Program-made: the position numbers and the translations under genes
Source: a virus
DNA length: 64,000 bases
Strand: one strand, 5' to 3'
IMG/VR virus record: IMGVR_UViG_3300028608_000011
Coordinates: 20,008 to 84,007 of that record
Part shown: positions 56,797 through 63,833 of the stretch, one piece after another
Numbering within the stretch: the stretch's first letter is position 1
Layout: every line of letters begins with the position of its first letter
Notes under the pieces: generated by a model
Database searches by the model: none
Seen by the model: the letters and a program-made list of their open reading frames with translations, nothing else
Told to the model about the DNA's origin: nothing

Positions 56797-57339
56797 TTAC
56801 GGGTGAAGTTTGAGGCCGGTAGCGGCCAGGTCGTCACGAAATTGCTGTTGGAGGGAAGGCAGGCGATCGCGCAAGGCCTGCGCCAGCACCGAAGGCTCTC
56901 CTAGGATCACCGACTCCGGCGCGTCCAGCCATTTGGCGGTCTTGCGAGCGAACTCAGTGTTGCCTTGCGCTGCCCAGTACAGTGTGTTGTCGAGGTAGTG
57001 CATCGGCTCGCCGTCAGATGACAGGTGCCACTTCACCAGATGGGCCAGCTCCGGCCAGAACTCTGTGGCCTGCTCAATATCCATAGGCCCGGTCACGCCA
57101 TCGAAGTCGCGGACGATGACAAAGGTGTTGGAGAGGTTGCTGAGGTGGCCACGAGCATACGAGATGCACACCTCGAAGCGTCCGCCCTTGCCGGGGAAGT
57201 CCCGGTACGCCACGAACATCTGTGGCTCCCACAACGTCCCGCCTGCTGACTTTCGCGACAGCAGGCCTTCGATGCCGAGTAGCGTGTGAGGAACCGCGAT
57301 GCTGTTGGCCTTTAGAAAGGCTGATTTGAAAGTGTTCAC
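56797..57339 (-). CDS. Unknown protein, shorter paralogue of the 55966 gene
   Basis: A 180-aa protein, GTG start overlapping the LytTR-gene stop (GTGA) with AAGGAG before it. The N-terminus has a VPHTLLGIEGLLSRKSAGG segment and a beta sheet (FVAYRDFPGKGGRFEVCISYARG). Its middle and end align with the 55966 product, indicating a tandem duplication followed by divergence. Function unknown. Confidence 0.8.
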   Translation of the reverse strand: MNTFKSAFLKANSIAVPHTLLGIEGLLSRKSAGGTLWEPQMFVAYRDFPGKGGRFEVCISYARGHLSNLSNTFVIVRDFDGVTGPMDIEQATEFWPELAHLVKWHLSSDGEPMHYLDNTLYWAAQGNTEFARKTAKWLDAPESVILGEPSVLAQALRDRLPSLQQQFRDDLAATGLKLHP

Positions 57340-57740
57340 GCTGACTCCTTGGCCAGTTGCTTTCTGACCTTGCTGACCAGCCGCCGGCTGATCGGAATGA
57401 TGTGAGGGCAGGCGCCGAGTCGGTCACCGAAGCGCACGCTGGTGATCACCTCGAACACCCAGTGGCTGCCTTTTCGCCAGTTGCTGCGCCCGGGCAGAAT
57501 CCCGGTCATTACCAGATAAGCGCGGTGGACGCGCATCACCTTGTCGCCCAGCGTGGCCTCGATCTCCACCAGCGGGATGTCGAGGGTGAACGAGCCGTTG
57601 CTCTTGGTGTGGGCCACGACCGCTTTGTGCTCGGCCTGGAAGAACGCGATGTTGTCGATCGGCGTCCTGATGAAGACGCCCAACCTGTACGCTTCGATGT
57701 ATTCAGGGGTGACGGCGTCGGGGTGTTTGAGGTTCGGCAT
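57336..57740 (-). CDS. LytTR-type DNA-binding regulator
   Basis: A 134-aa protein. From about residue 23 to 128 it has the LytTR pattern: IRTPIDNIAFFQAEHKAVVAHTKS (strands with an A-E-x-K-x-V), a L-x-E-I-E-x-x-L helix (about 57-64), the signature RVHRAYLV (about 70-77), and the closing PHIIPISRRLVSKVRKQL (about 112-129). LytTR domains (as in AgrA or AlgR) bind direct repeats upstream of promoters. No receiver domain is attached, so it is a stand-alone regulator. Overlaps the upstream gene by 38 bases. Confidence 0.78.
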   Translation of the reverse strand: MPNLKHPDAVTPEYIEAYRLGVFIRTPIDNIAFFQAEHKAVVAHTKSNGSFTLDIPLVEIEATLGDKVMRVHRAYLVMTGILPGRSNWRKGSHWVFEVITSVRFGDRLGACPHIIPISRRLVSKVRKQLAKESA

Positions 57741-58032
57741 AGGGCAGTCCTATGAGCAGGGCGTTCACGCACCGCAGCAGTTGGAGGTGGTACTTCATGG
57801 TCTTCGGCACGCAGTTGTCGTCCAGCCGTTTCGGTGTGAGGCTGCGGGACTTCGCCCACCATGGGCTGGCCCTGCCTTCCCACAGCGCGCTGACCAGTTC
57901 CTTGTGGGAGCGGCCCACCCAGTCTTCCAGCGCCGGGCTGGCGTAGGTGATCACGCCGTTGAGCTCGTACCAGTGGGAGGCGAGAGGGCGGCCTTCTTTA
58001 CCCTTCTGCCAGTAGACTGTGTAGTGGGCCAT
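57703..58032 (-). CDS. Small basic protein of unknown function
   Basis: A 109-aa basic protein (GRPLASHWYELNGVITYASPALEDWVGRSHKELVSALWEGR), GGGGGTGAG before the ATG. C-terminal end rich in Arg/Pro. No family recognised. Confidence 0.75.
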   Translation of the reverse strand: MAHYTVYWQKGKEGRPLASHWYELNGVITYASPALEDWVGRSHKELVSALWEGRASPWWAKSRSLTPKRLDDNCVPKTMKYHLQLLRCVNALLIGLPYAEPQTPRRRHP

Positions 58033-58035
58033 GTC

Positions 58036-58344
58036 TCACCCCCAGACCACAAAGCGGTGCGGGTGCCATTCGTTGGGGAAGGTGTAGCTGTGCTCGGCTA
58101 CGTTGTGTTTGAGGCGGCCGTCCACTACCCGAACATCCGGCAGTAGGTCAACCGTCTCTACCCAGCATCCCTTAACGCCTACCAACTTGGCCATAGGCTT
58201 GAGCTGCAAAGTGCCTTGGACGTCGAAGTCCATCACTATCTTGCTCTGGTCGTCCACCGTAGGAACCATGTTGATGGGGCTGATGACGGTGCCGGCCGGC
58301 ATCAGCGAGAGCTGGGCCAGGGTGATGATGCGGAGTGGTTTCAT
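58036..58344 (-). CDS. Protein of unknown function
   Basis: A 102-aa beta-rich protein (MKPLRIITLAQLSLMPAGTVISPINMVPTVDD..., LKPMAKLVGVKGCWVETVDLLPD). TGATG overlap upstream. Reminiscent of small OB or SH3 folds; unknown. Confidence 0.76.
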   Translation of the reverse strand: MKPLRIITLAQLSLMPAGTVISPINMVPTVDDQSKIVMDFDVQGTLQLKPMAKLVGVKGCWVETVDLLPDVRVVDGRLKHNVAEHSYTFPNEWHPHRFVVWG

Positions 58345-58982
58345 CAGATGAACCCCTTGAACGCCACGTCGATGCGCAACGGGCGCGATTCATAGAAGAA
58401 CGTGCCGTTGCAATACGGGCACGTCGCCAGGCTGTCCCACATCTCGCCGCTACCCTTGGCAGGGCGGGCGATTTTCAGCCGGTGATCACAGCCGCCCGTG
58501 TTGGGGCAGTCAATCTCGTGGTGGGACTTGGTCAGGCAGCGCTGCCAGTAATCCTCGTAGCGCTGGATGGCGGCGGCCTTGTCTTCAGCGCTGCGCAGAT
58601 CCTGCGAGGTGGCCATCTCGCGGGGCAGGTCGCGCTGCTGGCTGACCTCGTACTCGGCGTCCATCATGTTCCAGCGCTTTTCAATGGCCGGGCCGGCGAT
58701 GCAGGCGCTGTAGCCCGCCTGAATGCACTCGTGCAGGGTCTGGTCGGGGAAGAAGCCTCGCGACCAGCCATCGGCGATGATGGTCTGCATCTTGGTGCCG
58801 GGCGCCCAGGCGCCGGCTGCCATTGCCAGTCGAGTGGCGATGGCGGGAAGCACGAGTCGGCCCGTTACTGTCGGCGCTACCGGCGGCTTCTGAATTCCTA
58901 GCCCGTTGCACGCTGTGCAAGTGTGGCCGGCACCGTCGTATTCGATCTTGGTGCCGTTGCAGGTTTTGCAGATGTTGTTCAT
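58344..58982 (-). CDS. DnaJ-like zinc-finger protein
   Basis: A 212-aa protein with an N-terminal CKTCNGTKIEYDGAGHTCTACNGLG (5-29), the DnaJ CxxCxG zinc pattern. A further pair of cysteines lies near the C-terminus (DCPNTGGC, TCPYCNG), so at least one more zinc site is possible. The middle is helical. Could be a chaperone-adaptor or nucleic-acid-binding protein; unknown. Confidence 0.78.
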   Translation of the reverse strand: MNNICKTCNGTKIEYDGAGHTCTACNGLGIQKPPVAPTVTGRLVLPAIATRLAMAAGAWAPGTKMQTIIADGWSRGFFPDQTLHECIQAGYSACIAGPAIEKRWNMMDAEYEVSQQRDLPREMATSQDLRSAEDKAAAIQRYEDYWQRCLTKSHHEIDCPNTGGCDHRLKIARPAKGSGEMWDSLATCPYCNGTFFYESRPLRIDVAFKGFI

Positions 58983-59452
58983 GGCTGCTCCCGGCTCTTG
59001 TATTTGTCGATTTTCGTAGTCAAGGTCGAAGTAGCGGGTGGCGGCGCCACGTACCCGCTGTGCTTGTCCGCGTCGTAGGCGAGCATGTCAGGCTCCTCAG
59101 CCAGCTCACCGATCAGCCAGCGCACGCAGTCCGCTTCGTAGCGCACCCGGTCGGGGTACTCGGAGCGGGCGATGGTGAACCCGTTGGTCATTTCCTGCAG
59201 GAACGTACCGCCACCTTTGCGCATGAGGATGGCGGTGAAGTTGGACTTGCCGTTTGACTCGGGCATTGGCCCTTCCCAGACGGTGAGGATAGGGCGCTCG
59301 GTCAGGTACTTCAGACCCAGGTCTCGAAGGCGCTGGATCTCGTCCAGCAGCTCCTGCACCACGCTGGCGGTGAAACAGCTGTCCTGCGCCACCAGCTGGA
59401 TGATCTGGTCATGCCGGTGGGAGTCGAGCGGTTTGATAATGCGATCGGTCAT
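58979..59452 (-). CDS. Protein of unknown function
   Basis: A 157-aa protein (MTDRIIKPLDSHRHDQIIQLVAQD..., helical VVQELLDEIQRLRDLG, then strands KSNFTAILMRKGGG). ATGA overlap with the preceding small gene. No match. Confidence 0.76.
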   Translation of the reverse strand: MTDRIIKPLDSHRHDQIIQLVAQDSCFTASVVQELLDEIQRLRDLGLKYLTERPILTVWEGPMPESNGKSNFTAILMRKGGGTFLQEMTNGFTIARSEYPDRVRYEADCVRWLIGELAEEPDMLAYDADKHSGYVAPPPATSTLTTKIDKYKSREQP

Positions 59453-59628
59453 GGCTTGGCTTCCAGTTTGGCGATCAGCGCCTTGTTGTTGGCGGTCAGG
59501 ATGTCCTTGGTCTCGCGGATCATCAGCGATTCCACGATGTTCAGGCAGTCCTGATACGAATAGTCGATGTTGAAGTGCCCGCGGATGATCGCCACGAGCT
59601 GCTCCGGGGTGTGGGCTTGGATGTTCAT
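59449..59628 (-). CDS. 59-aa helical protein
   Basis: A small gene, ATG 59628, coupled on both sides by ATGA. Helix-rich (PEQLVAIIRGHFNIDYSYQDCLNIVESLMIRETKDILTANN). Unknown. Confidence 0.74.
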   Translation of the reverse strand: MNIQAHTPEQLVAIIRGHFNIDYSYQDCLNIVESLMIRETKDILTANNKALIAKLEAKP

Positions 59629-59984
59629 GCTCGGGCATCCTCTTCCAGCTGGTGCATCACCCACTCCCAGTAGCCGAGCAGGCTTTCCTCCCGATCGACT
59701 GCCTGGCGCCACTGGTACTGCTGATAGTCGGGGTGCTCGCTGGCAAACATCTTGCGCAACTGAGTTGGCGTGAGCGCTGCGGCGATCTTTGACAGGTCGA
59801 TTACCTCGCCGTCGTCCGATTCCCACGATGGCTCGCCGTCCTTCTCAACCTGAAACACGCAAGCCGTACCTTCGCGGCCTTGCTGGATGCGGCTCTGGAA
59901 GTAGTCGGCCGCCGTGTTAATGGCGGCATCCACGGCAGTTTCTGCCTCGACGTTGATCTCCCACTTTACGAGATACTGGTTCAT
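59625..59984 (-). CDS. Protein of unknown function
   Basis: A 119-aa acidic protein: MNQYLVKWEINVEAETAVDAAINTAADY, a strand-helix start shared with many small phage proteins, then VIDLSKIAAALTPTQLRKMF and a C-terminal WEWVMHQLEEDA. AGGAGTG before ATG. Unknown. Confidence 0.77.
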   Translation of the reverse strand: MNQYLVKWEINVEAETAVDAAINTAADYFQSRIQQGREGTACVFQVEKDGEPSWESDDGEVIDLSKIAAALTPTQLRKMFASEHPDYQQYQWRQAVDREESLLGYWEWVMHQLEEDARA

Positions 59985-59996
59985 GCTGTTTCACTC

Positions 59997-60494
59997 CTAC
60001 AGGATCCCCTTGAGGATCAGTGATGCGTAAGCGTCAGGTTCATTGCAGCCGTCGGCGATTTGTTGCAGCGCGGCGCGCAGGCGGTCTGTCTCTTTGACCC
60101 GCTCCTCGGCGGCGTGCACGGTCTCGCCGCGCAACTCCACCTCGATCTTCTGACGCATCTGCTCCCGATCGTAGGCGGTGGTTTCTACGCCTTGACCGAC
60201 ACTGTTGAGCGTCCAATCGGTGAGGTAATGCTCGGCCAGGTTGAGCAGGTGGATCAGGCGTTCGACCTTCACCACCTGCTCGCGGTACAGGGTGTACTGC
60301 GGCGTCGGCCACATGGTGTGCTTGTTCTTGTCGCCGTCCATGCACACCATGCAGTTGTAGGTCAGCGGCTTGGGGCCATCGCTGGCCGAGGCACCTCCCT
60401 GCCCGCAGAGAATGCAGCGGTACTGCTGGCCCCTGTTCGGGGCCGCGTAGAAAGACTGCCAGCCGTTTTCGGCGTGCCCGATGGGGTAGGTCAT
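59997..60494 (-). CDS. Zinc-binding-like protein
   Basis: A 165-aa protein with two CxxC pairs in its N-terminal third: RCILCGQGG (about 26-34) and NCMVCMDGD (about 47-55). The rest is helical (VKVERLIHLLNLAEHYLTDW, VHAAEERVKETDRLRAAL). Unknown; zinc-ribbon plus helical tail. Confidence 0.76.
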   Translation of the reverse strand: MTYPIGHAENGWQSFYAAPNRGQQYRCILCGQGGASASDGPKPLTYNCMVCMDGDKNKHTMWPTPQYTLYREQVVKVERLIHLLNLAEHYLTDWTLNSVGQGVETTAYDREQMRQKIEVELRGETVHAAEERVKETDRLRAALQQIADGCNEPDAYASLILKGIL

Positions 60495-60772
60495 GGCTCC
60501 CTCCGAAGTACATGCTCAGGTTTCGGCCGCCGTCCTTCACCGAACAGCACAAGGCGATCCAGCTGGCTGAGTTTCGCCAGCGCCTCGTTGCGCGCCACCT
60601 CGACGTCAACCACCTGCGGCTCGATCTTGTAGCGGCAGTCGATGCCGTACTTGCCTTGGGTTGCGGCCTTATCGAAAGAGGCGGACACCAGCGTTCCGCC
60701 TTTGTCGGTGTTGTCCATCCCGTCGACCCCGCCACCGGCGGAGAGAACGAGGTAAACGATGCGGTCGGTCAT
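60491..60772 (-). CDS. Protein of unknown function
   Basis: A 93-aa protein (MTDRIVYLVLSAGGGVDGMDNTDKGGT..., VDVEVARNEALAKLSQLDRLVLFGEG). Gly-rich N-terminus, helical middle, basic end. Overlaps neighbours by ATGA. Unknown. Confidence 0.75.
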   Translation of the reverse strand: MTDRIVYLVLSAGGGVDGMDNTDKGGTLVSASFDKAATQGKYGIDCRYKIEPQVVDVEVARNEALAKLSQLDRLVLFGEGRRPKPEHVLRREP

Positions 60773-60773
60773 G

Positions 60774-61880
60774 TCACTTCACCTCTTCGATGTCGCACTT
60801 GTCGATGCGGGTGGTGATGAATCCCTCGGTGCCGATGAAGGTGCCGACCTGCTGCAACCAGACCCAGTCACCCCAGTAGCCGCGGATGTCGCAGAGCACC
60901 GGGTCAAGGCGGCTGAAGCCCCATATGGTGTTGTGCGGGGTGACCAGCGCGCGGCTGCCTACCTCGGGCCAGACTTCTGGCGGAGTGATGGCAGGTTCTG
61001 CGCTAGTTAGCGCGTCTTCTGCGGTTGTGACGGCGGGAATCTCGGTCATCGCCGCGCTCGCAATTTCAGCGCCTTCCAGACCCAGCCAGCCGATCACGTC
61101 GGGCACCCCCTCCGGGTTGTCTCGCAGCCAGATCTTCAGGGCGTCCTTGATGCAGGCTGCGTGGCTGGCGTGACCACCGACGGTGAGGGTTCCGAGCGTC
61201 CAGCATTCGCCTTCACTCTTCAAGTTGGTGAACCGGAACCCTTGCTTGATCAGCATGCGCTTTATGGCGCCGAGTACCGGGCCTTCGGGGTTCATGTTGT
61301 GGCCCGGAAACTTGTCGGAGAAGGTTTCGTAACGCTTGGAGGGCTGGCTCTGGCTGTGCGGGCGCATCCGAGGATTGCGCGCCCAGACCTCTTCCATGGT
61401 GGTGATCGCGTCACGCCAGGCAGCTTCCTCGGTGGGGAACAACGCGCTGACCCGGTGGTTATGCTCGGCGCGCCAGTAGTGGGTTCCCTCGCCGATGGTG
61501 TGGGGCTCGACCTTGATGCCGGCGCTCTGCGCGGTGCGGATACCGTCGTACAGGCCGATGAGGTGCCAGTAGGCATTCTTCGCCGCGGCTTCCAGCGTGT
61601 GGAAATGCGACCCGGTCGTGCCGAACTTGGTCAGGTGATCCCAGCCCCAGCGCCGCTCGGCCACATCAAGGTTGTTGCCGTGATCGAAAGTGAACTCGAA
61701 GCCTTCCTTGTCCAGCAACACAAAGTGCTGCGGCATCGACGGGAAGTTGGGGTAGGTGCCGTGGAGCAGGTGCTGATCCATCTCGTCCTTGCTGGGGTAG
61801 GCGTGCTGCGAGGTGTAGGCGCGGTTGCGCCACAACGCGATGATGTTGCAATCCTTCAGGCGATGCTCGACTTTGCTCAT
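60774..61880 (-). CDS. Large protein of unknown function
   Basis: A 368-aa protein, the largest unknown of this section apart from the 62410 gene. N-terminal third His/aromatic-rich (HLLHGTYPNFPSMPQHFVLLDKEG, GTHYWRAEHNHRV); middle with a KRMLIKQGFRF helix; C-terminal low-complexity Ala/Glu/Pro linker (about 280-310) and a final strand-rich part (SRALVTPHNTIWGFSRLDPVLCDIRGYWGDWVW). No motif recognised. Confidence 0.8.
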   Translation of the reverse strand: MSKVEHRLKDCNIIALWRNRAYTSQHAYPSKDEMDQHLLHGTYPNFPSMPQHFVLLDKEGFEFTFDHGNNLDVAERRWGWDHLTKFGTTGSHFHTLEAAAKNAYWHLIGLYDGIRTAQSAGIKVEPHTIGEGTHYWRAEHNHRVSALFPTEEAAWRDAITTMEEVWARNPRMRPHSQSQPSKRYETFSDKFPGHNMNPEGPVLGAIKRMLIKQGFRFTNLKSEGECWTLGTLTVGGHASHAACIKDALKIWLRDNPEGVPDVIGWLGLEGAEIASAAMTEIPAVTTAEDALTSAEPAITPPEVWPEVGSRALVTPHNTIWGFSRLDPVLCDIRGYWGDWVWLQQVGTFIGTEGFITTRIDKCDIEEVK

Positions 61881-61895
61881 AATTCTTAGTCCTAA

Positions 61896-62339
61896 TTAAA
61901 TGCCCAACTCGTTGATATGGTTGACTATCTCCGGGAAATCCCGAGGGTAGTCCTTCCACAGTTCCTGATCCTTGCGGGTGTACCCGTACAGCTTCTGGGC
62001 CTCCCAGCGGATCCAGGTGCGCGCCTCCTCCTTGTCACGGAAGTGGCGGTAGATCTTGGCCAGCGCCGCGAACGACGCATCCCCGCGCGAGGTCAGGGGC
62101 AGGCCAAGGAACGCCGCGATGGCGCCCTCGGCCTTGAACCCGCCGTACTCGACAAAGCCGCGGTGGTTCCAGTGCAGACCCGCCTTGTGGAAGCGCGGAT
62201 CGTGCGAGGCGAAATACCGGAACAGCTCCTCCAGCATTTCGTGAGAGTGCAGGGTGTCCCCGTGCCTGCCGAGGTACACCTCATCAAACAGACAGTCCAC
62301 CATCCCCCAGTGATCTCGGATAATTGGCTGCGTGTGCAT
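61896..62339 (-). CDS. Protein of unknown function
   Basis: A 147-aa protein rich in His and aromatic residues (LGRHGDTLHSHEMLEELFRYF, WNHRGFVEYGGF), helical end (RTWIRWEAQKLYGYTRKDQELWKDYP). ATG 62339 was chosen because it has AAGG at good spacing; an ATG nine codons upstream lies inside a hairpin and lacks a site. Unknown. Confidence 0.77.
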   Translation of the reverse strand: MHTQPIIRDHWGMVDCLFDEVYLGRHGDTLHSHEMLEELFRYFASHDPRFHKAGLHWNHRGFVEYGGFKAEGAIAAFLGLPLTSRGDASFAALAKIYRHFRDKEEARTWIRWEAQKLYGYTRKDQELWKDYPRDFPEIVNHINELGI

Positions 62340-62356
62340 TGCTACGACCTTGGGAA

Positions 62357-62374
62357 CCTCACCCATTTGTGAGG
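62357..62374. repeat. Hairpin CCTCAC-N6-GTGAGG before the 62339 start
   Basis: Six-base arms with a six-base loop. Together with the stem-loop at 62389 it gives a two-hairpin leader of the same design as that of sbcC (AATCCTCAC followed by a complementary GAGG). Confidence 0.45.
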
Positions 62375-62388
62375 ATTGGTTAGGTTAT

Positions 62389-62404
62389 CTCGCTCAATAG
62401 CGAG
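62389..62404. promoter_or_regulatory. Intergenic stem-loop CTCGCT-N4-AGCGAG
   Basis: Perfect six-base arms, five bases after the stop of the 62410 gene. Fourth member of the recurrent intergenic element (see 19330, 49208, 54196). Confidence 0.5.
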
Positions 62405-62409
62405 GGATC

Positions 62410-63675
62410 TTAGTCTTCAGAGACACGGTACGGCTTGTGCTTGAAGGTGGGCAATCCGTGGCTGTCACGTCCGCTCTGGTAGAGCAGGCCATTGGTACTC
62501 CACAGCGGCTGGCGTGTCGACCGAAGCCGGCGCGCCCATGCCGCTTTCTCCGTGGAGGCAAACTTGATCTGCGTGGCCGCGTCGTACATGGCCTCGCCAC
62601 AGCGGAAGTGCGGGGACACCTCGGCAATGGCGATCGCTTCCTCAATTGCCTCGGCCGTGATGAACGTCTCCCCTCTCCTGCGTAGATCATAGACGGCAAA
62701 TTCCGTCCAGTTGGCAATGGATACGCCGGTAAGGAGCGAGATACCGACCAGAGTTTGCGCGCTCATCTTGTCGGCGCTGGCGAAGTTCTTGATCAGCTCA
62801 CGGGCGATCAGCACCTCGGCGTCGTGGTGGAACTGCTGCTGATCCCCGCGCAGATCCAGATCGGCCCACGGCTTTTCAAACACGCGGCGCACCGCCCGGT
62901 TGAACATCAGCGGAGTGATCTTGACCGGCGCGCGCTGCTCGGCAGCGAACTCACCCATCTCACCACCGTCCGGATCGAGCAGCCGCTCGACCTCGTGGAT
63001 GATGTCCGGTTGCAGCTTGGCGATCTTCTCCCGGGTGGAAGCGGCGTAGGCACCGTGGTCAATGAGCAGCCGGGCATACGACCCGGTGCGCGGCAACTCC
63101 AGCAGGTATTCCTGCCGCCGGCTGAGGTGGTTGTAGCGTTTGACGGCCTCCACGTCGTGGTGGATGTGCGGCCGGGCGCCGAAGCCGACCAAAGCCAGCG
63201 CGTTGGGCAGCGTGCACACCTTCAAGGGGGAGGGGAAGAACTCCATCACCTCCAGCGCGCGGTGGGCCAGCTTCTCGACCGTCTTGATCGGGATGCCGCC
63301 GAGCAGGTAGGGCACCAATGCCGGGCTGATGAGGTCAGCGCCGGGCAAACCGAAGGCCGGCTTCTGCAGCCAGGCGCAATACTGCGCGAGGATCCGGTCG
63401 CTGTAACGGGCCGGGCCGATGAGGATTCGCTCAGGCGCACCGGTGTCGAGACCCAGCGCATCGAGCAGGGAGCCTGCAAAAAGGGAGGCGGCAGTGAGCA
63501 TCTCGGGGCTGTCGTCACCGAGGTGAGAACCGAGGATGCGGTAGGCGGGCCGGGCCTCTCCGGCGGGCAGGTAGCAGCCGAAATTGGCCATGCGGGGGCG
63601 CCTCAAACTTTTCTGTCTTTGGGGGTTGACAGTGCCGAGAAGTTCTGAAACTTCGATTTTGGTCAAATTTCGCAT
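62410..63675 (-). CDS. Large protein of unknown function
   Basis: A 421-aa protein, first gene after a terminator. Not recognised. Predicted mostly helical with a Gly/Ala/Leu-rich N-terminal third (MLTAASLFAGSLLDALGLDTGAPERILIG), a middle with repeated His (RPHIHHDVEAVKRYNHLSRRQEYLLELPR), and a basic C-terminus. The Shine-Dalgarno of ATG 63675 is poor; ATG 63591 (MANFGCYLPAG) has GAGG eight bases upstream and is the alternative. Confidence 0.8.
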   Translation of the reverse strand: MRNLTKIEVSELLGTVNPQRQKSLRRPRMANFGCYLPAGEARPAYRILGSHLGDDSPEMLTAASLFAGSLLDALGLDTGAPERILIGPARYSDRILAQYCAWLQKPAFGLPGADLISPALVPYLLGGIPIKTVEKLAHRALEVMEFFPSPLKVCTLPNALALVGFGARPHIHHDVEAVKRYNHLSRRQEYLLELPRTGSYARLLIDHGAYAASTREKIAKLQPDIIHEVERLLDPDGGEMGEFAAEQRAPVKITPLMFNRAVRRVFEKPWADLDLRGDQQQFHHDAEVLIARELIKNFASADKMSAQTLVGISLLTGVSIANWTEFAVYDLRRRGETFITAEAIEEAIAIAEVSPHFRCGEAMYDAATQIKFASTEKAAWARRLRSTRQPLWSTNGLLYQSGRDSHGLPTFKHKPYRVSED

Positions 63676-63833
63676 GTTTATACGGCCTTTAAGCAGGGAG
63701 TCTTATGAAGTTAGCATAAAACGATAAAAAACGCCCCATTTCTGGTGAGAAAGAGGGAAAATCAGGGTTGTATAAAAGCATCATTAGAGCAAATGCTCGA
63801 ACTGTGGATAATTGACAAATAAAAAATTGACCT
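63676..63833. other. AT-rich intergenic region
   Basis: The longest clear gap of the window (about 158 bases). Contains an intrinsic terminator (63724-63757), a 12-bp palindrome GAGCAAATGCTC (63790-63801), two TTGAC repeats 14 bases apart, and a perfect TTGACA but no good -10 at the right spacing. No ORF. A promoter for the gene starting at 63675 is expected but none is convincing. Confidence 0.6.
63724..63757 (-). terminator. Intrinsic terminator of the right-edge gene
   Basis: On the minus strand, a ten-base stem CCCTCTTTCT/AGAAATGGGG (one mismatch, one G-T pair, loop CACC) is followed by CG and TTTTTTATC. Lies about 75 bases after the stop of the partial gene at the right edge. Confidence 0.65.

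Noticed and set aside
63790-63801. Replication origin at the AT-rich right-end gap
   Set aside because: Only one short palindrome and two TTGAC repeats are present; there are no iterons, so an origin is not supported.
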